Shown one piece after another: positions 11,372-21,400 of a stretch of DNA of 64,000 nucleotides (positions are counted from its first letter, which is position 1; every line of letters begins with the position of its first letter). The position numbers and the translations under genes were made by a program. The DNA is taken from positions 46,575,099 through 46,639,098 of the forward strand of contig CM067084.1 in the NCBI GenBank assembly GCA_034008185.1, given 5' to 3'. The notes beneath the pieces are model-generated. The model had not been told where the DNA came from, did not search any database, and saw only the letters and a list, made by a program, of their open reading frames with translations. This DNA is from Gorsachius magnificus. Taxonomy: Eukaryota > Chordata > Aves > Pelecaniformes > Ardeidae.

Positions 11372-12603
11372 TGGACATTTATTCATACCAGGTGGAGTTT
11401 CTGTTGTTTTTTTAGAGGCTTTGTTTCACAATGGAGAGAATAGTGTCTCAGGTGCTTGGCAAATTGTATGTAGAAGAAGAAGAAGAAATGATGTAGTTTC
11501 ATCCAGTTATGTCAACTTTGTCTTCTGTATAATACAGCTCTTTTAGATGTTATAACTCCAGATAGAAGAAGCGTACCTCTGACCTGATGCTACAGAATTG
11601 CTCTTTAGGCAGGCAGGCTCTTCAGTAGGTTCATCTCCTGGCCTTCAGCTGGCAGATCAAATCCCATTACTGTGAACACTGAACCTGGGGATGGAGACAA
11701 AGGTCCGGTTTTAGTGCCTAGTCTGCATCTCCACACCACTGCATAGATTTGGCATGCTCTGCTCCAAGGCCCAGTATATTTGCTGCAGGACAGAACTGAA
11801 GCGTGCAGCTGGTTCCTTATAGGAAGCCTGTGGTGGCATCTATGGCATCTGTTCTACATCTTGGCTGAAACCATTCTTAGAGCTTTACTCTCTTGAGCAC
11901 TAAATTCAGCCACAAAAATATTTTTAAGATGAGACAAAATTGGGGTTTTTTGATGTTCATTGAAATATACACAGTATTTCTATCCATGTATTATAATGAC
12001 GAAACATAGTAAGTGAACGTGTCTTAACTATGAATGGTTCAAGTGGATGTAATAAAAATAGTTTTCTAACTAACTGCTTTGTATTCTGAGAGTCTATGGT
12101 ATTACATACTCTAAATTGCACATTAGGATTGTTTGATAAACAGATTTGAATTTCTCCCAGCCAAGTCGCTACCGAATCTACAGTATCAGTGCTATTACTG
12201 TATGTGTGTATTTGGTAGAGCATACAGAACTAATTACACATATAATGAATGCTAATCATCTATTAGAAGGAAAGCACAGATTAGTTGTTAGTATTTTTAC
12301 CCTTGAAGTCTTGAGGGCCCTAAATTTAGAGAGGATGATATGTCAGACCCCAGAGGCGTGTCATTGATCTACGTATTCTTTTTAAAGATGTAAAATGCTA
12401 GGTGTTTGCAGTTCTGTTGGGTGGCTCTTCCACAGCACTGTATTTAGCATGCTGTAAGTGCTCTCTGTTGAAATAGGCTCATATTCTAAATTATGTCAAA
12501 TGTTTCTGTTCTGTTTGAATATGAAAAGCTTGTATAACATGTCAACAATGAAATATATCTTCTACTTGACGCGTACCAGTTCCTTCTCCTTTGTTCTGGC
12601 ACC

Positions 12604-12609
12604 AATAAA
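12604..12609 (+). terminator. TENM3: Poly(A) signal AATAAA, third TENM3 site
   Basis: Canonical hexamer with only a modest downstream GT stretch (CTGTTGGTG). Weaker candidate than its neighbours. Confidence 0.35.
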
Positions 12610-13001
12610 CAACAAATTATAGTATCTGTTGGTGATCATTTCAGATAAAGTCAAATCAAGCCAATTAGTGGCCTTGTTAGTAGGTATAATGAGCCTATTT
12701 CTTGCTAAAAAAAGACTTGTGATCTGGACATGCTCCTGCAGGAAATAGTGACCTTGGGGAACATATAAACAAAAGATCTTTTTAAAGAAAAAATATGTAT
12801 AATTAAAAGAAGCATATTACAAAAAAAAAAAAAGAAAGGAGATTCTACGTATTTTAGGCAATGCCGGTCAAAATGCTATCCTGATATTTTGAGATGTATA
12901 TTTCGTCTGATTTGTATTGTTCTTTTAATTTGCCTTCTTAACTTTATATGTGTCCTGAATTTTCCACAAATTGATAACTATAGATTGCATCTAGGCTTTC
13001 C

Positions 13002-13007
13002 AATAAA
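13002..13007 (+). terminator. TENM3: Poly(A) signal AATAAA, distal TENM3 site
   Basis: Canonical AATAAA followed about 12 bases later by a TGTGTGTGTGTGCGTG run and T-rich sequence, the strongest downstream element among the four sites. Taken here as the main distal end of TENM3. Confidence 0.65.
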
Positions 13008-13414
13008 AGCCAACCCAATGTGTGTGTGTGTGCGTGTTTATATTTGTTTCTTAAATCTGTATGTCAGATACTGCATCTGTGCTATTGCTTTTCTCGATGT
13101 ATCGGAAGAAGCAAACTGATCCAGTTGCACTGGTATTGATTCATTTGCTTCACAGTTGGCAGTATCTTTTTTGACTCTGTCCAACGACCTCATCTGCTAA
13201 CTCAGCAAAGTGAATTACTCCATGGGATCTCTCAGGTGGCCTACTTTAGAGAAAACATTAGATACACTTCACAAAGCCAAATCTTTCATAGATAAGGAAA
13301 AGCCAAAGAAAAAAAAAAAAAAAATACTTAGAACTGTTTTCTCTTATGTCCTCCTGAGCAAAAATACAACAAAAAGTATTTGATTATAAGTAATTAGGTT
13401 GGCACTGGTAGTTA

Positions 13415-13441
13415 CATATATATATATATATATACACACAG
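13415..13441. repeat. (TA)n(CA)n microsatellite
   Basis: Alternating AT dinucleotides running into CACACA; a simple repeat likely to vary in length between individuals. Confidence 0.9.
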
Positions 13442-13652
13442 AAGAGATCCTTCAATCTGCATTTAGACCCACTTCACAGAAACTGCTGACTTCAGCACTG
13501 ATATGTGTCAAGAGACTGCTTTGATTTTAGTTGGAACAGGCAGACTTCACCACACTTACTTTGTAGTGACAACCTCGAGTTGATAACGTGTTGATCCAGC
13601 ACGAATCGGGTCACTCTGCTTAGCTAACTGTGGCCTAATTCTGTTATTTAAT

Positions 13653-13675
13653 AAAAAAAAAAAAAAAAAAAAAAA
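13653..13675. repeat. Poly-A tract (23 A)
   Basis: Uninterrupted run of 23 A residues. No processed pseudogene or SINE body is seen upstream of it. Confidence 0.9.
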
Positions 13676-15979
13676 GCACCAGTAAGAGAGCTTTGTATGT
13701 TCACACTTGGGAGGCGAGAGATTTGCATTTGTCAAGGGGGAAAGAAAAAATGCCCGTTACCACTGCCAGTCTTCAGAGGCACTTTTAAAGTGATGGCTGA
13801 AAGACTGTAAAAGAAAAAACACTGCATAAAATAACAGTTTAAAATTATTGTCTAGGAGAGAATAGGCAGCATTCTCAGAGAATCCTGAGATGGCAAAATG
13901 TTTGAATTCTGTTTTCGGAAAAAAAAAAAAAATAAAAACAAATCTTCTAAAAGCATTAATATCTTGGTTTACTGCTAGCTCCAGAATGGCAAGCTACAGC
14001 TATACATATGGCCAGCTTGAGAACCTTTAAGAGAAAGAGGAAGAGACTAGTGTGTAATTCTTTGGGGATGGGAAATGCAAAGCAAAGGCACTTACTAGAA
14101 ACAGTTTCTAAGGAGCTTATTAGAAGCTGCTTATTTGACACTTATTAGAAGCTGCCAGGGTTAAAAATAAGCCAAAGCAGAGAGCATCACGCAGCATAAA
14201 CTGAACAGCACAGGCACAGTGAAATCATACCCCTAGCTGCAGAGCCACATCCAAATCAACCAGACTGATCAGCTTCTCATCTACAGCCAATTAGTGCTAA
14301 GGACTAAATATGCGATGCTTATAAAATCAAATTGATCTTTGACTGCACACACAGGTTGCTGGTGCTCAGTGAGCCAAAAAAAAAGCCAAAATGAAAACCA
14401 GTTAATTGATGGGTAGGTGCCATTTTTTTCCCCCTGGGAAAAAAGGAACACATTGTCTGTAGGTGTCATGCTGATGGACAGAACTTAAGAGTTCAATTTT
14501 TCCTCTGAAGTTTTTAGCTTTGTGGCAGAGTGACCATATGAGGCAAATGTAACTCTCAGAGTGCCTAGGCTAGACCTATAAAAAAGTCATAAAGCCCTGC
14601 TCCTCCTCCCCCCACAGCCCGTTTTTCAACAAGAGTAACATAAATAAGGATGCCAGCACTTAATTAAGTGCACCACCAAAATCTGAAAAAAAAGGCAACT
14701 TGTCTGCTCATCCATCCCAGAAACCTGAGTATTTGTTGCAGATCACTAAAAATGTCTTAGGTGAAAGGATTGTGGAAAGGTTTGTTTCTCACGCCACCTC
14801 CTAATCACAGGATACAATACTGGCTATTGCAGTTGGGACTGTGAGGGTGACAGAGGAACAAGAACATGCTCAGGCACAGTCTGTCCTGCTTCAGTAAGGG
14901 GATGTGCTGGGGATGGTGGGGGAGAGAGGGGGAAAGGGAGGTGGCCTGTCATTAGGGGGTCTAAAATACAACAGTGAGAGTGAAGTCACACAGTATTGCA
15001 GAAATACTGGCATGAGGATTATCTTAACTGCACTATTCTTTGTGCATGTGCCTTAAAAAAAAAAAATAGAAAAAAAAATATCCTGGCCTGATTTCTAGCA
15101 TCACAAATGCACGCTATTTGACGTGCAAGGATGACAAAAATGCATCCCTAAATAAAGATAAATATGTTAAATATTGTTCTCCACTTCTAAACAAAGCAAG
15201 CTAAATAGCAACACCATCCCTTTAAGTACGTAAGAGTCTTACGTGCAATTTGGAAGGTGAAGAACAAGCATAATAACATGGCAGCTCATTAGAGTGTCAT
15301 GTTTTCATAGAACCTATTTTATTGCGTTTAGTAGTTCTGCAGGTAAACTCTCTTGCTGTTAGTTACTATAACCTCCTAGGTAAATTGAGTAATCCTTTTA
15401 ATTTACTAAGTTAAAATTTCTGTCATTGAGGAATATAAATTTCTAGAGATGCATGCTTTTTTTTTTTTCCTTCTATAAACTAAGTCAAAGCTCATAGTAA
15501 CGTAATTATGCAGCTTAGAGTTAATGGTTCCCACAAAGCTGTCTTGATAAAGCCTTTTGGGATTCAGGAGGAAAAGGAGGAAATTCAGAAACTAAGAACA
15601 GGGCTGGAAGGCGACAACATGTTTCAACTGGCTCTAGTTACTCAATCACACTTAAGCTGTCTGAGACAGCAGGGAGAGCGACGTGCATTACAGAGGCATG
15701 CGGGAAATTGTTATCCCAATGCAATGAAGTATTTCCACATTCCAAGCCCAGGAATCATTTTCAAAGTGAAATTACAGGAATGGCTATCTAACGAACCAAT
15801 TAACCTTACATCAATCAAAAAAAACCCCCAAAACAGTATAGGGAAAGCTAATGGAGGAATCAGTTAAGAATTCAAATCTGAGTGTAACTATAGACATGTG
15901 ATGCTGTAGAAAAGTCCATCCAGTATTCAGGGAAGAAATGGGATGGGGTGGGCAGGGGGTAGGACCAGGCGCTAATAAC

Positions 15980-16440
15980 CAGTTTCCACAATGATGGGGA
16001 AGCACGTATAGAAAAAAAATTAGTGACACCAACATCTGCAGATGACAAAAATTGATGGAGTGGCAAATAAAGGCTAGGACAGAGCAGTCATACAGAACAA
16101 TATGGATCACTTGCTGAAGTGAGCCCATTCACACAAAATGCATTTTAATACAGGCAACTCCAGAAGTAAAATATCTCAGAATAAGAAATGCAAATCTTGC
16201 TATGAAAGGTATGTAGCCTCCCACAAGAAAGCAATGACTGGAAAGAATGAGGAGCACATAACAGATAAATAACTCATTGTGAGATTCCAGTACAATAGTG
16301 GTGGCAATGAAGAGCTCATAAGGGTGGAGAAGCTTAATGAGATTACTGGCCTTGTTAAACAAGGGAAATAGGAAGGCAATGTTATCTCTGCATATGGTTC
16401 GGCAGCACTACTCTTGCATGCAGTCCTGGTGAATGCATCG
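15980..16440 (+). mobile_element. Ancient amniote CR1 LINE fragment, heavily eroded
   Basis: The + strand keeps recognisable pieces of the CR1 ORF2 3' part in the right order. These are a CTGCAGATGACA piece (the FADD region of the reverse transcriptase), GATCACTTGCTGAAGTGAGC, AATGCATTTTAATACAG, a GAAAGCAATGACT piece, ACAAGGGAAATAGGAAGGCA and ATCTCTGCATATGG. All frames are broken. The order and spacing fit the old CR1 families shared by birds, crocodilians and turtles rather than the younger copies elsewhere in this window. Edges are approximate, and homology may extend leftwards to about 15,870. Confidence 0.6.
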
Positions 16441-17379
16441 TGAAGATGCTGTTAAAACCCTGGGGAGAGAGAGAGAGCAAGGAGACACGCATAAATCTGA
16501 AGCTTGGCAAAAAAAAGATCTGGCAGGGAGAAAGTTGAACAGCTCACACACACACAGTCACACCCCACACACCCCCAAAAAACAACCTACCAAAGGGTGC
16601 CTTGACAAGAGACACTTTAAGTGCCTTCGCAGAAAAACACCACCACATTGTAGTAAAGTGCTTCTAAATGGGGGAGGAGGGAAGAGGCAGTGGGTGGGAA
16701 TGCAATTCTTATAAAAGTCACATTAGGACTTGGGTACTAAAAAATAGCGGGGGGGGGGGAAGAAGCTCTGCTTCATGACTGCTAGAACAAACTACAGAAG
16801 TAGTTTCCAGAAGCTTTTGGCAAAATAAATGGCTATTGGAATTACATGTAATGGATGCTGGTGATGGGAGTTTAGACCAAATGATGGAACCATCCAATTA
16901 CCTTCACAGGAGACAAAGGGAAAATTTTGTAATGCTGGCAAACGCCAGGTTTGTCTTCCCCCTTATCCCCTTCCCTTTTCCAACCCTGGAATACCCAAAT
17001 TAATTTGATACAGACTGAAGCCAACAAGGATTACTCTAAAAGCCTGGAGTTTTTAAACGGACGGTGCAAGGCTGAGGCATTTAAAAAAAAAAATAATAAT
17101 AATCCCTTGGTTTCCACAGCAGAGATGCGCTGTGCTATTATTTTTTACAGCAGCTGATTATTAAAACTAAGTAAAATAAACCTCCTCACTCCCTATTAAA
17201 CTTTTCACGAGCATAGTAGGAGCTAACATCCCTCTATGTTTAAGTCTCCAAGGCATCCACCGCCAACTCGTTAGGTTTAAAAAAAATAAATAAATAAAAC
17301 CTTGTCTGCACCAACAGTGACTGCGCTTTGCCCTGAGCGTACATTGCCCTCAATTACCGGCTCTCCCTGCTCCCTCCCA
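16441..17379. other. Intergenic upstream shoulder of the CpG island
   Basis: No gene seen. It holds a short CA/CAC-rich stretch at about 16,547-16,580, eleven G at 16749-16759 and an AAT microsatellite near 17,090-17,103. GC content rises sharply after 17,300. Confidence 0.65.
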
Positions 17380-17423
17380 GCTGTTTCACGCTCTGTCAGG
17401 TCCGGCGGAGGCGGGACAGTATC

Positions 17424-17483
17424 TGGCCATTGCTCGGAGCAAAACGGGGAGCTTGGTCATTGCTCGGAGCAAATCGGGGAGCC
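17424..17483. repeat. Two-copy 30-bp tandem repeat with palindromic core
   Basis: Units 17424-17453 and 17454-17483 differ at only three or so positions. Each contains TTGCTCGGAGCAA (17430-17442 and 17460-17472), an inverted repeat of TTGCTC and GAGCAA around a single G. This looks like a pair of sites for a dimeric DNA-binding protein, but I do not recognise the factor. Confidence 0.85.
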
Positions 17484-17786
17484 GTTGCCTGCAGCGCCGC
17501 CGGGGCGGGCTTGCTGCGCTGGCACCCAGAGCGCGGGGATCGCCGAGCTGCCGCCCGGCCTTGCCCCGGGAAAGAAAATCGCCCCTGCCCCACCTCACAA
17601 CGAAGCTCCGGCTTCAAAGGGCACTCCCAGCCGCCAGCGTGCCGCTACCTGCCCAGGCACTGGCAGCCCGGCTCGGTGCCCGGGCCGGGACGAACACCGG
17701 CTCCCGTAACCGCTTGGCCCCCCGCGCCCGGGGCCCCCCCCCCCCCCAAAGGCGGCCCGGCCTCGGGCGGGGCCGGGGTCGCTCAC

Positions 17787-17960
17787 CTTGGCCCTTCGGC
17801 ACCTGCTGCCCTTCAACCGCCCCGGGCGGGGGCGGCACCGCCCGCCGGCCCCCTCCCTCGGCCGTGCCTCGCGCGCCCCCTGGCGGGCAGGGGAGGGAGG
17901 GCAGCGGCCGGCCACGGGCAACCGCCCCGGCGCGTGGGGGGTCTTGGCCGCCATTTTAAG
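17787..17960 (-). other. Candidate first exon of an unidentified leftward transcript
   Basis: From the ATG at 17954-17952 an open frame starts MAAKTPHAPGRLPVAG and runs 56 codons to an AAG|GTGAGC splice donor (GT at 17786-17785) exactly in phase 0. The peptide is Arg/Pro/Gly-rich, as any GC-rich sequence would give, and matches no family I know. It may be the first exon of a long non-coding RNA or of an unrecognised gene, or simply chance. No acceptor partner was identified. Confidence 0.3.
17947..17957 (-). promoter_or_regulatory. YY1-type motif with start codon (leftward)
   Basis: On the - strand the sequence reads AAAATGGCGGC, the form of YY1 site found just downstream of many vertebrate transcription starts and oriented with transcription. 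It also forms an ATG in strong Kozak context (A at -3, G at +4). Confidence 0.55.
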
Positions 17961-18430
17961 GGCTTAGCGGGGCCCGCGCGGCTGCGGCGCTGCGGGCTGT
18001 AACTGCTGCTCCACGGCGCAGCTCGCTGAGGCCGGGTTCTAGCAAAAATAAATGAATAAAAATAACAGCCTTGAGATACCGTGTCCCCTAGAGCATCACC
18101 TCATGTCGACCCGCAGCATGGCGCCTGGCTGACCCACGCTGGGTGTGCCGCCTGGCGCGTCTTGCTGGGCCCAGTGCTGCCTCCCGCTGCCTTCCAGCCT
18201 CCTTGTAAGGCGCCGTACCCACAGCCCTGCAGAGGAGGCAGCAGGGGCTCCCGAAGGGCAGCGCCGAGCGTGGGACCCTGCCCGCTGCCCTCAGCCCGGC
18301 TGCCCGCAGGTCCACGGCGCTGCGCTGCGCTCGCCCCAGCCCCTGCTGCATCACCCAGCCACAATGGCGACCCCGGCCTGCCATCCTAAAGCGGGGCCCT
18401 TTCGCTGGCCATTCAGCCCAACTTGTTGCA

Positions 18431-21400
18431 CCCAACGATGGGTAGCTGTGCTAATACCACCTTGTTCCTTTTTAAATGCAATCAAAGGGTGCCAGCTTGA
18501 CTGCTGGTACATGCATTTAGTAAAATACATGGGTTTTTTTTGTTTTAACTGCACAAAAGATATTTACAGATGGCTTTCATCTACAGCCAGCAAAAAGCAA
18601 CAGCATAGAGATCGGCTGCTTCAAACAAAGAGCAGCCTGTTTCTCAGCTTCACCGGAGGGGACGTGCTCTGTCTGGAGGCAGCCCCACAGTAGCTGGCGG
18701 CTGGCTGTGGCCCTGGGCACCGCCACGGCCTAACGCCAACGCTGGGCCGATAGCTCGGCCAGCTACTGCTGGGCGATGGCCGCCTCGGCCGGGGGGGCAG
18801 GGGGGAAGGGTTTGGCCTGGTACTGTGCAGCAAAGCACATGCGTGTGCATGCCTTGAAAGTTAATTTGTAATTTTTGCTCCTCAATAAATCAAGGCACAT
18901 GCACCTATAAATCCTGCTCCTCAGGAAGAAAGCAGAAGGCCAGGAACTGCACGGAGTAGAGAACAGGGCTATTTTTCTTTTCAGTGCCAAGAGCACATCA
19001 GTGACACTCAGTGCTGTGCTGGGTCAGGCCTTCACCCTCTGCTAAGTTAATACCAACAACTCCTTCATCTAAAGGGCAGATAGTAACAGTCGCCACCCCC
19101 CCCCCCTTGCACTTTTCTGCCTGCCTTTCCTCCTGTTGCAATAGCAATAGCCTCTGAAGGTGCTGCACTAATTAGTTGCTATTACACTTCTTGGGTGGCT
19201 GGAAGAACACACTGCCTCTGACCTCATGCTTTGCAATGCACCTTAACAACTATTGCAGGGCAGCAACGGTTCATTTTATAGTTACTTTGAAAGAGCCATT
19301 CCTCTAGTGCTGAAAAATAATCTAAGACTAATGCACAGTCTCTCCAGAAGACTGCTGTTAAACTGCCTATAACCAAGTGTCCAAACACTGCACAAAGCTG
19401 TTTCATTTGCTTAACATCGACTCACTAGCAATTAATATGCCTGACATAACACCGCACTACAAGGCCCATAAAATCTGTAGCAGTAGGGGAGTGAAATGAT
19501 TATAACATTTTTTTTTTTTCTTTTTTCAATAATACCAGACTACAGTTTGGGCACTGTAATCTTTTCAAAGCAAGAAGCTGAGCTGCCTCTGAACAGCTGT
19601 TGTTTACTGAAGCAATAATTAGCAACGAACCAGTCAAAATTCCTGCTACTTTCAGCAGCAGCTCAGCAGTCACTTGCACCCTGTGCCTGGAAGCAGAGGG
19701 GCTCTCAGCTTCACATGTAGGCTGTACTTCATAAAACTCTCACTTAACTAACTTTAAAAAAGAAAATATTTAAAATGGCAGCCTCTGCCAGTCTTACAAA
19801 TACAAGTAATCCAACTGAACTCATTGTGAACTGGGAGGCACGGACTTCAGCTCATACCAGATGTCCCTAACACAGCGTTTTTCAGATAGTGGGGGGCAGG
19901 ACATCACTGCAAATAAGGTGTTAGGTGCAGTCCTGCTGAATGGGCTCTGCTGGCTCCGGGCAAGGCCAGCTGCACCCCACTCCTGGGACTGAAACCCCTG
20001 GGGAAGCACAAGGCCATTTGCCAGGTCTGCAAGTCTCCTGGCCTTGCAAGGCTTTTTAGCTTAGTTTGAGGGAGCAGAACAGCAACGAGAGAGAGGATGA
20101 GGGCTGCAAAGACAAGGGGAGCAAAGACATAGCCATGGGCAATGTTGAAGATGGACCTCCTGAATCCACCCCTGGATGAAACCTAGAGTTCTCTTTGCTC
20201 TTCCACTGGAGGAAATCACTGGGCAGAAAGCGAGACATCCCAAAGCAGCCTTTTGTTTATTGATTAGGGCATGCTGCTAGGACATACGAGTTTACAACCA
20301 GGAATCTGAGCCTGAGTGTTACATGTTTTAAGCTCACATGCTAACCACCTGGTTACCATGTTACATGTATTCGTCCCCCTGAGATTGAATGAAAAACATC
20401 AGTATACAGCTGTATACATCCCAGGTAAGGCTCAGAAATCAGGGTACCAAGTAAGGCTGTAGCTAAACTGTTCTAACGGCCTGCTGCTGTCCAAAGGGAT
20501 AGTTGTATGCCTTTCTCCCACCACTTCCCAGCCAAAGCTTGCCAGCACTTACGTACATCTGATCATGTTCTGAGCCACTCTGAGGACCTAAATGCCCTAA
20601 ATTCATTCTCTGTGGATCTTAGCTCTCTGGTATGCCTTCAGGCAGCATGAGACGAGCGTGACTGTGGACCCAAGTGAGAGGATAGGAACATGCAGCCAGG
20701 CTCAGTGTGAAGGGGAGACAGAAGCAGGACCTCACTGACCAGACTCAGCTTAAGTGGCTGTCCCATAACAGTTTCAGTCGCCTACTCCCTCTCTGGCCTA
20801 GTAAATATTTAATTACTTAGTTAAACACAAAATAGAACTAACTCAAACTAACTAACATACCTCATGCCAGCACTAGCAGCCTGGACCTCTCCCCATCTGG
20901 GCTATTAGAGATGGAAGTTTAAGTCCCCAGGTTTTAAGTCTCTGGGCCAGCAGAGCAGTCAGTCTCCAAGGACCTAGGGAGGGCTGCCAGCCACGCCAGG
21001 GCGAGCGGGATGCTCCGCAGACAGGCGTCTGCCCTGCTCCAGAGATTCCTTCTCCTGCGTGAGAAGACCTGCCTGCCAAAACTGATAGGTACATTTTCAC
21101 TAACAGCTGTCAAATCAGTGGCTCCTGACTAGAGAAAATAAAAACGTTTTGACAGAAAATTCCCGACCAGCACTACAAAATAAGCCAGAAACTGACTTAT
21201 CTGTAATCTTTTCTAGCTAGTCAAGTTGTCCTTTTGAGATGGAGCTCTGATGTTAGATTCACAGGGATCCGGGACAGTTAGTTATGAGCTTGAGGAGTTT
21301 CAGTTAAATTAAAGAAAATGTACTTGGAAGTTAAATTTTTTGTTGGAATTACATTTTTTCATATTATTGAGAAATGATAGCTATCACTTCTGTCACTGAA

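Larger units (their letters stand above)
38..13025 (+). other. TENM3: TENM3 gene, 3' half (four coding exons, three introns, 3' UTR)
   Basis: Teneurins are large type II single-pass membrane proteins. They act as homophilic and latrophilin-binding adhesion receptors in neuronal wiring; teneurin-3 is known for visual and hippocampal circuit matching. Four exons with consensus splice sites and compatible phases encode the C-terminal 931 residues. These cover YD repeats, the Rhs-like core, the toxin-fold C-terminal domain and the TCAP peptide. The 5' part of the gene (cytoplasmic domain, transmembrane segment, EGF repeats, NHL propeller) lies upstream of the window. The match to vertebrate teneurin-3 is close along its whole length, so the paralogue call is confident although made from memory of the family. 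The end at about 13,025 is inferred from the most distal strong poly(A) signal. Confidence 0.96.
10155..13025 (+). other. TENM3: TENM3 3' untranslated region
   Basis: The sequence after the TAA stop has no further coding resemblance. Four AATAAA hexamers at 10991, 11366, 12604 and 13002 offer alternative ends; the last gives a UTR of about 2.9 kb. It includes a 17-base A run at 10443-10459, a 38-base pyrimidine tract at 10596-10633 and a short GAA repeat near 11472-11488. The exact 3' end is inferred from signals only. Confidence 0.7.
13026..15979. other. Intergenic, simple repeats only
   Basis: No gene recognised. Contents are A runs at 13309-13324 and 13653-13675, a (TA)n(CA)n microsatellite at 13415-13441, and a 15-base direct repeat at 14116-14130 and 14140-14154. 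The open frame at 15508-15867 may be the worn upstream part of the CR1 that follows, but I could not align it. Confidence 0.7.
17380..18430. promoter_or_regulatory. CpG island, promoter-like, in the TENM3-DCTD intergenic region
   Basis: About 1 kb of strongly GC-rich, CpG-dense sequence stands out from AT-rich surroundings. GC-box (SP1-type) cores occur at about 17,490 (GGGGCGGGC), 17,765 (GGGCGGGGCC) and 17,822-17,835. Two ATGGCG motifs of YY1 type point away from each other, at 17947-17957 (leftward) and 18362-18371 (rightward). A consensus splice donor follows the leftward one. A short AT-rich gap (18,040-18,065) lies between the two GC-rich halves. No known gene starts here as far as I can recognise, so a promoter for an unannotated transcript is the likeliest reading. 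A weaker GC-rich patch with CpGs continues at 18,650-18,830. The long open frames across the island (on both strands) are the usual by-product of GC-rich sequence. Confidence 0.7.

Noticed and set aside
17302..18693. Long overlapping open frames (up to 190 codons) on both strands of the GC-rich island
   Set aside because: Stop codons are rare in GC-rich DNA. The peptides are Arg/Pro/Ala/Gly-rich with no family resemblance and occur in all frames.
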